Positions 58,201 to 64,000 of a DNA stretch of 64,000 nucleotides are shown piece after piece. The notes under the pieces were generated by a model. It ran no database searches. It worked only from the letters and a program-made list of their open reading frames with translations, and had not been told where the DNA came from. Source of the stretch: Strigops habroptila (taxonomy: Eukaryota; Chordata; Aves; Psittaciformes; Psittacidae); contig NC_044284.2 of assembly GCF_004027225.2 (NCBI RefSeq), forward strand, positions 39,418,420-39,482,419, given 5' to 3'. The translations under genes and the position numbers were made by a program. The first letter of the stretch is position 1; every line of letters begins with the position of its first letter.

Positions 58201-58480
58201 TCCCACCTCTGTCAAAAGTTTTGGAGCCTTTTTTTTTTTCTGTTGCTATATGAAAAAAACAGTCATTGACAAAAAAAAAAAAACACTTTATCAGCAAAAT
58301 GTTTAAATTATGTAATAAACAAAACAAAACAAAGATATTACTGGCGTTATTTCAAAACAGCCTCAAGACCAAGTCAGCACAAAGAGAGCAGTGGCTGCAC
58401 TGCTGGGAGAACAGATGGCCAAACTCACTCAAAGCAGGGAGCTAGAGAGAATAAACCAGTAGGCAAGATCCAGCCAAAAG
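55222..58480 (+). other. NMNAT2: NMNAT2 3' UTR and convergent interval
   Basis: No coding sequence. A CT-rich stretch at about 55282-55325 lies early in the 3' UTR. A first AATAAA occurs 394 bases after the stop. The remaining DNA is unique-looking and could be a long 3' UTR, as mammalian NMNAT2 has one of several kilobases. Further plus-strand AATAAA signals are at 57656, 58314, 58450 and 58617; the last three form an AT-rich cluster. Confidence 0.65.
55615..55620 (+). terminator. NMNAT2: Proximal poly(A) signal of NMNAT2
   Basis: Canonical AATAAA followed within about 15-40 bases by T- and GT-rich sequence (CTTTGTTTTC, AGTTTTAGTGTG), the usual layout of a functional cleavage site. Use would give a 3' UTR of roughly 0.4 kb. 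Confidence 0.7.
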
Positions 58481-58622
58481 TATTCATTATTTATTTACCT
58501 TCTCCCTTCCAGAAAACCCATCCTGTGGAAAAATAAAGTCAAGTCCATAATACCTGTCCCTACACTGTACAATGGGAGAAGGAAGACATGCCAGAGGCAA
58601 GAATACATTTCACTTAAATAAA
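58314..58622 (+). terminator. NMNAT2: Candidate distal NMNAT2 poly(A) cluster
   Basis: AATAAA occurs at 58314-58319, 58450-58455 and 58617-58622 in an AT-rich stretch. If used, the 3' UTR would be about 3.1-3.4 kb, closer to the long mammalian form. Confidence 0.4.
58490..58495 (-). terminator. LAMC2: Candidate LAMC2 poly(A) signal
   Basis: The plus-strand TTTATT is AATAAA on the minus strand, the first canonical signal I noticed after the LAMC2 stop; it would give a 3' UTR of about 1.8 kb. Confidence 0.45.
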
Positions 58623-60248
58623 AGTTCAGGGCAAACATAGTACTTGGTATATCCTTATGAAGCAAAAGCATGGGCACTGCTTTACCAGAGAATTGGACCT
58701 AACAAGGGGTGAGTCCCCAAAAGTGTCCTCCTCCACCCAGGACCTCCCCTTTCACCACTACGCAGGTCAGAGTGCTTCAGCAAAGTTGAATTCCATCTGC
58801 TGGGATCTGGAAATAGCATCTAAAGGAAGCTGGGAGTGGTGTCAGAGCAGAGCTGGAACCACTGAAAAGCCATAGGTGGGTGAAGCACTGCGGTCTTCAG
58901 CTCCTCCAAGCTCTGCCCAGATGTACAGTGAGAAACCCCTTGGACAACTATCTGAGTCCCTAAAAAACATCCAGCACCAGTGGGAGGTGGGAGGGAGGGC
59001 GAATAGACAGCACCAAACCAGAGACATCTTCAATATTTTTAAACCCATCAAATCAGGGCGCTGGCACTGCAGCAGAATGGGACCAGGTTCTCAGACATGG
59101 CTTGTGGCTGCAGACCCCTGGAGAAAGCCCTCATTCCTGTGACAAGTACTGCAGGATTCTGGGTGCTTTTGCAGAGTGGACATCACCTTCCCTTGGGCTC
59201 TGGGGCACCCAGGAAGCTGCCTGGCACTGAACTGACTGGTCTTGGAAGGAAAGCTTGTGTTTGAACATGAAGGGGATAGTGGAGAGGCCTGTGCTTGCCC
59301 AGGAGGAACTTTGACAAAAAAGCTACCCCTCGGGGGCTTTGGGACTTGAAGTGTGGAAGAAAGAAGGGGGACCCTCTCCTCCTGGCTGAAGGAAGCAGGT
59401 AGAGCAGGAAAGTCTTTCCACTTCAGAGCCCCCAGCAGTTCTCTCTGCTAACCTGGGATCCTCCTCTTCCTCCATACAGCACATCACTGTGAGCTCAGAG
59501 GCAGCTGGTGGCTTCTACCCACCAGCCTTAGCATAACAGTAACCACCTCACTGAGAAGAAGCATGGAAGACATGCAGCTTTATGAAAAGGGTTATCAGTG
59601 GCATCTGATGCCAAATCTCTAAGCCACACCAGCACCATTCTCAGCCAGGTGAGGAATGGGCAGGCTGGGAGGAGAAAGCCATGTGAAGCATCACCAGTGC
59701 CACAGCTAAAAACTTGTCTCCCCCAACTGCCTCTTCACACTGCTCATTCCCTGCCTCCTGAGCTACTGAAGGTGAAGAAGACTTTGTGGAGAACATGAAG
59801 AGATGGCGGTGGCAGTGTCAAAAGTAAGGACAGAGATTCCAGTCCTCCTGTGTGTGCCAGACCAGGAGAGAGGATCCACAGGGGGGATGAACCTCTCAGC
59901 TATGAACTCCAGGCTCTGAACCGTGCAAATTCCCAAGGTCGACACCAAGCAATCCCCACCTGCAACTCAAAGAAATGTTGTAGGAAGGGGCTGTTCTTCA
60001 GGCAGTGGCACCCTCATGCATCCAAGCATCTCCTTCCTCCCATGACCAAGGGATGGACCACTTTGAAAAATCAGGGACTCTCCAGGGCCGGTGTGACAAT
60101 GTGAGCTTCAGCTGCCATGCTCAACTTGAGGGTAAGGATCAGTTCAACACAGTCAAACACAGCCAGTCCTGCCAGGTTTGGGGAAGGCAGCTGGGCCAGG
60201 CTCTCCTGCCTTCAGCCTGGCAGGCGCTGCATCCTTTCCAGAGCTCGC
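58496..60248 (-). other. LAMC2: Probable LAMC2 3' UTR
   Basis: Non-coding in all frames; no recognised repeat. The assignment rests on its position between the LAMC2 stop and the first minus-strand poly(A) signal. Confidence 0.5.
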
Positions 60249-60499
60249 TCACGGCAATTCGATGGCTTTTGTGTTGTAGCAGCCTGGAGGAAGATTTCTC
60301 TGGATATCCTCCAGGTTCTTAATATCTGCCAGGATCTCATCAATGCTGCTCTCCAGCGTCTGCACCCGAGCCTTCTGCAATGTGGCTGTCTGCTCCAGCT
60401 CCAACATCTTGTCCTTCAGCTGGTTGCTTCTGGTTTTGGCTTTGCTAAAATTCATCTCGAGCTGCTTCAGGCCATCCTCATCCACAGCACCAGGCTGGT
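60249..60499 (-). CDS. LAMC2: LAMC2 last coding exon
   Basis: Encodes the final 83 codons including the stop (TGA at 60251-60249). Acceptor CAACAG. Contains [18 protein letters not shown] and the C-terminal PPGCYNT motif. The first codon is split A|AC and reads Asn before Gln-Pro-Gly. Confidence 0.95.
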
Positions 60500-63400
60500 C
60501 TGTTGCACGGGAGGAAAACAAGGAAGAGGGAACCATGGATGGAGGCTGAGGACTAGATCTTTCTAGATACTTCATCTCCATTCTGTTACCCAGCCCATTT
60601 ACAGGCATTATCTGAGGCAGTTTCCTGCTAAACTCCGAATACCCCTGCCTAGACCCCAGTGGGGACCCACTTCCATCCATGCTTTACAGCAGCATCTCAA
60701 AACCTACTCATTAGATGCAGCAGCTCTTCCAGGGCACTCAACGTCTCCTGCACGACCACCCCTGCCCGGCCAGCCTTGGCATGGACCCTCTGAGCTTCCT
60801 GAGCTGTCTGAAGGAGGCAAGGCAGCAGATGTAAGGCAATGTCTAGCCCAAAAGTCAATGGGGAAGGGGGCAAGGTGAGGGAGACAGGGACCCACCTCCT
60901 GTATCACAGCAGCATCCGCCTCAACCTCCAAGAGCTTCCTCTCAAATTCACCATCCGCTTCCTTGGCCTCACGCCGCAAAGCGGCCACTGCCTTCTCCAG
61001 AGCAAGGACACCATCAGCTGTCTTGTTGGCTTCCACCTTCAGCCGAGTAATATCCTAGGGAAGGCAAGGGCACTTTCAGAGGAGCAAAGCATGGCTGAAA
61101 TCAGTCTGGGTGCACCAAGGCATGGAGCTGGTGGAAACAGGTTCCTTCTACAGGGACTCAAAATTATCATAGGCTGTCCTGTGTCCTTCATATTCTTGCA
61201 CCACTTAGCTGCTCCAGAGAGTTGTATCTGTGACTATGGCTCAACCACTCCTGCACACATCAGCAAATCCCTGGGGAATTACAACACACATCTGGGAGCT
61301 GAACCCATCAACACCAGTTCTGGGAGCTCAATAGTCTGCCAGTGACTCAGACTGTGGAAAAATCCCCTTGATCACTGAAAAGTGGCCACAATGAGATGCC
61401 ACAGAGGTCCTCACGGGACAAAGGTGCCTGAAAACATCCACACACACCCACTCATCTACAGCCAACTCTGGTATCTGAAGGGTCCGCTGTAGACAAATGT
61501 CAGCCAAAGTCAGTGCATCAGGTCCACCATGAAAAGGAAGATGCCAACCATCTCCTCTTCTTCCATGGCTGTCCCTTCCAAACTCTTCTCTGCTAGCAAT
61601 GGCACTGGAGCCTGTCCTCACCTGCTGGATCCCCATGGTGATCTCCTTCGCTTCCGCTGCTGCGCTGCTGGCCGCCTTGGATTCAGAAGCAGCGCTGCCC
61701 AGGATTGATTCAGCTCGGTCTGTCTTCTCCCTGGCACTTGTGACCATGCTGCTGATAACCGGTAGCCTCCTCATGGCATCTTCAGCTTCCCTTCTCTTGT
61801 CCGCTGCTTGCAGGTTAAACTCTGAAAGAAACGTGTGTGGAAATGAAGCTGCGCTACCTTTGTGAGATACCACAAGGAAGGGGAAAGAAAGGGTTTCTAG
61901 ACGTTACCCCGGAGGCTCTTCAGGATCTGTTCCACCTCATAGAAAGTGGCATTGCCAGCGCTCACAGCTTGCAGGGCTGTGCTCCTGGCGAGGTTGGCTC
62001 GGGAGAGCAGCTGCGTCAGCATCTGCAGTGGGTGAAGAGGACACAACAGGCAGATGAAGGACATGGTACAAGAACATCAGACAGTCCCAGAGCAGTCTGA
62101 AAGGAGCTGCACTGCAGGAGAAGACCCATCAGCCTGTTCTCAAATGCCTGCTGTTGCCCCTGAATCATGGCTGCCATGGCCTGATGTGTCAGCAGAGGCT
62201 TGTGCTGGTGCTCCTCAACCAGCTTTGCTCTAATCTTTCCAGCAGCAGGTCTTCAACCTGCCCCATACGGAGATGTGCAGGTGAGACCCTGTAGCAGCAG
62301 TTCTGCATACATGGTGAGGTCTCCCACTGGCTCCAGAAGACCAACCCCAAGTGGCTGCCTTTCTGACGAAGGGCACTGTCCTGCTGCAGGAAGTCAGAGC
62401 TACCTTCCCTTTGACGAACAGGCTAGGATACCAACTAGTAGTGGTGATTCTATGGGCATCCCACCAAGGCTCCAGCTCACGCTGAAGATGACTCAAGCTG
62501 CAGCCCCCCAGCCAAACTTTTACCGCTCTCTTGCCCTCTCCCCTTCGCAGCAGCTGCTTGATTTCTTCCTCCCAGCGCCCTGTGCGGCTCTGCAGCTGCC
62601 TGTACTGTGCCATGTAGGTGTCCACCAGGTTAAGGAGAGCACTGGCATCCTGCTTCAGCCGGGTTGCCTCCCCCTGAAATAGAAAGATGCAATGGCTGCC
62701 TGGATGCTCACCAGGAACCACAGCAAGCAGTGACAGATGCATTGCAGCCAGCTGTAGCAACAAAAGGGTGGGAGGATGCGTATCCAATGGCTCTCCAGTG
62801 GGAACAGAGCCCTGGGAAGGGCTGAGTTGCTGGCAGGGTAGCAGGGAGAGCAGAGAGAAGAGGGAAAGGGAATCTCCTGGTCCCACAGGCACAAAGCCCT
62901 CACCTCAAAGGACCCGATGTCGGTCTTTGTCAGGCGGGACAGGGAGCTGAGGAGCACCAGGCTGCCCTGATAAGCCTTGTCTGCCTCAGAGGCCATCCCA
63001 TCAGCATCAGCTTTCAGGCCTCCAGCCAGCGACTTCAGGTCCTCATACCTGCATGGACAGGAGGTTTAAGAGCATGGTGCCAGCCAAACTGCCAACCTCC
63101 CAGCACATTAATGCTGCCTCCTACATTGACTTGTTCATGCTCTACGAGGCCCCATGCAGATTTATCATGCAGGGAAAGCAAATTACAAACATCCCCTGCA
63201 CCCCAGCCTCTCTACCAAGGTGGGAGTCTGCTGGTTGCTTGCTCCCACTCCAGAAACCAAGGGTGTTTCACACCAGCTGAACCCTCACAGGCTCCAGAGT
63301 GGCTCTGCTAATCCCTGTCCTACCACTGGATGTTTCCTACTACACGTCCCTGTTCAGCCTCTTAACTTCTTTTGGGGCTGTTGTTCACACCAACCAGTGG

Positions 63401-63968
63401 TTTGCAAAATCCCAGCACCATGGTGGGCTCTGGAGAGACACCAGCCCAAGAGCCACCCAGACAATACAGGGCTAAATCTACCCTTATGCTAAACCCAGCC
63501 CAGATTTGCAACCACGTATGAAAGTCATCCCCAGGAGCCTGTTCACACACAGGGCATTAAAACCCTTCCCCCAGCTGCAGGCAGGCCTCTGGGAGCATCG
63601 TGGTCTGTGGCGTGGGAAGCAGATGCTCCGCAGAGCTGCTGACCCTCTATCTCCACTGCTCAACAGTGTCAGCAGTCAAAGTCCAGGCAAGACCCTGCCT
63701 TTCTTGCCTCCAGCCACACGTTTCTGCAACTCAGCTGGGGAGGCAGGGAAGGGGGCACAGACACTTGGCCACCCCCCTCCTCCCTCCCATGTCCCCCCAC
63801 TACCCGTGGGTGAACACAGCCTGCACTCACTTCCCTCGCAGCCCTTGCAGGGAGCCTGCGGAGGCCGCCTCTCCACCAGCAGCCGTGCGCACCAGCTCCA
63901 GCGCCTGCCGTGCGTCCTCCTGTGCCGCCTTCACAGCTTGCTCAATGGTGTTGGCGGCTTGTGCATGG
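60249..63968 (-). CDS. LAMC2: LAMC2, laminin subunit gamma-2 (last eight coding exons, partial)
   Basis: Gamma-2 chain of laminin-332 (with alpha-3 and beta-3), secreted into epithelial basement membranes, where it anchors hemidesmosomes through integrins. The eight exons join in phase into about 418 C-terminal residues, all within the coiled-coil region (domains II/I), rich in Ala, Glu, Lys and Leu heptads. Diagnostic text is [18 protein letters not shown], the NLPPGCYNT block with the Cys that pairs with the beta chain, and the end NTKAIELP. Glu is third from the C-terminus, the position required for integrin binding in laminin gamma chains. The ending is gamma-2-like (human, from memory, NTQALEQQ), not gamma-1 (NTPSIEKP). 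Introns of 862, 230, 501, 86, 567, 88 and 208 bp hold nothing notable. The gene continues beyond the right edge. Confidence 0.95.
60708..60807 (-). CDS. LAMC2: LAMC2 penultimate coding exon
   Basis: A 100-bp exon reading [13 protein letters not shown] to LEELLHLM. Acceptor TTCAG, donor GTAGGT; ends one base into a codon. Confidence 0.93.
60896..61054 (-). CDS. LAMC2: LAMC2 coding exon (third from last)
   Basis: Fifty-three codons in phase 0, [15 protein letters not shown] to DAAVIQE. Acceptor CCTAG, donor GTGGGT. Confidence 0.93.
61622..61821 (-). CDS. LAMC2: LAMC2 coding exon (fourth from last)
   Basis: A 200-bp exon, [19 protein letters not shown] to ITMGIQQ. Acceptor TTTCAG, donor GTGAGG. 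Closely parallels the human segment with LGSAA. Confidence 0.94.
61908..62022 (-). CDS. LAMC2: LAMC2 coding exon (fifth from last)
   Basis: A 115-bp exon, [20 protein letters not shown] to ILKSLR plus one base. Acceptor CTGCAG, donor [15 protein letters not shown] is a strong gamma-2 match. Confidence 0.95.
62524..62673 (-). CDS. LAMC2: LAMC2 coding exon (sixth from last)
   Basis: Fifty codons, [18 protein letters not shown] to GEGKRA. Acceptor TTTCAG, donor GTAAAA (weaker than its neighbours). Confidence 0.9.
62904..63048 (-). CDS. LAMC2: LAMC2 coding exon (seventh from last)
   Basis: A 145-bp exon, [17 protein letters not shown] to TDIGSFE. Acceptor TGCAG, donor GTGAGG. In phase with both neighbours. 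Confidence 0.92.
63831..63968 (-). CDS. LAMC2: LAMC2 coding exon (eighth from last)
   Basis: A 138-bp exon, [18 protein letters not shown] to LQGLRG plus two bases of Lys. Acceptor TTGCAG, donor GTGAGT. The upstream intron runs off the window. Confidence 0.9.
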
Positions 63969-64000
63969 CTGCAAAGCACAGGGGAATGCTCGTGAGAAAG

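Overview
The window is bird nuclear DNA. It holds intron-containing vertebrate genes with GT-AG junctions, CR1-type LINEs (one carrying a long open reverse-transcriptase frame and the typical 8-bp 3' tail repeats), and a solo ERV LTR of the type common in avian genomes. No bacterial, phage or CRISPR-like system is present. Gene order and orientation match the human 1q25 block LAMC2 - NMNAT2 - SMG7 in reverse.

Layout: (1) 1-15585 is most simply intron 1 of SMG7 (minus strand). It is AT-rich, I could find no further SMG7 coding exon by eye, and it contains several clean foldbacks. (2) 15270-16370 is a CpG island with SMG7 coding exon 1 (start codon 15614-15612), an upstream ATG in a TISU/YY1-type motif, and a short GGGGCC repeat. 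(3) 16370-26220 is intergenic, with no gene I can support. (4) 26225-27000 is a second CpG island with NMNAT2 exon 1. All 11 coding exons of NMNAT2 (plus strand, 26553-55221) can be joined into one uninterrupted 307-codon frame. Its 21-kb intron 1 contains an old L3/CR1-like LINE, a much younger CR1 with almost complete ORF2, and a third diverged CR1 piece. Intron 4 contains a 600-bp solo LTR with a 5-bp target duplication. (5) 55222-60248 is the tail-to-tail interval between NMNAT2 and LAMC2, with poly(A) signals of both strands interleaved. (6) 60249-63968 carries the last eight coding exons of LAMC2 (minus strand), which continues past the right edge.

The three genes are not an operon or a joint pathway. 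NMNAT2 makes NAD in axons, SMG7 acts in nonsense-mediated mRNA decay, and LAMC2 is the gamma-2 chain of the basement-membrane protein laminin-332. SMG7 and NMNAT2 are divergent (about 11 kb between starts); NMNAT2 and LAMC2 are convergent (5.0 kb between stops).

I did not find a convincing new biological system. The observations most worth checking are the TISU-type upstream ORF ahead of SMG7, the near-perfect 26-bp foldback at 668-733, the possible overlapping 3' UTRs of NMNAT2 and LAMC2, and the CR1 whose two ORF2 parts are separated by an apparent single-base slip in a homopolymer. Comparisons with human proteins are from memory, not from an alignment.
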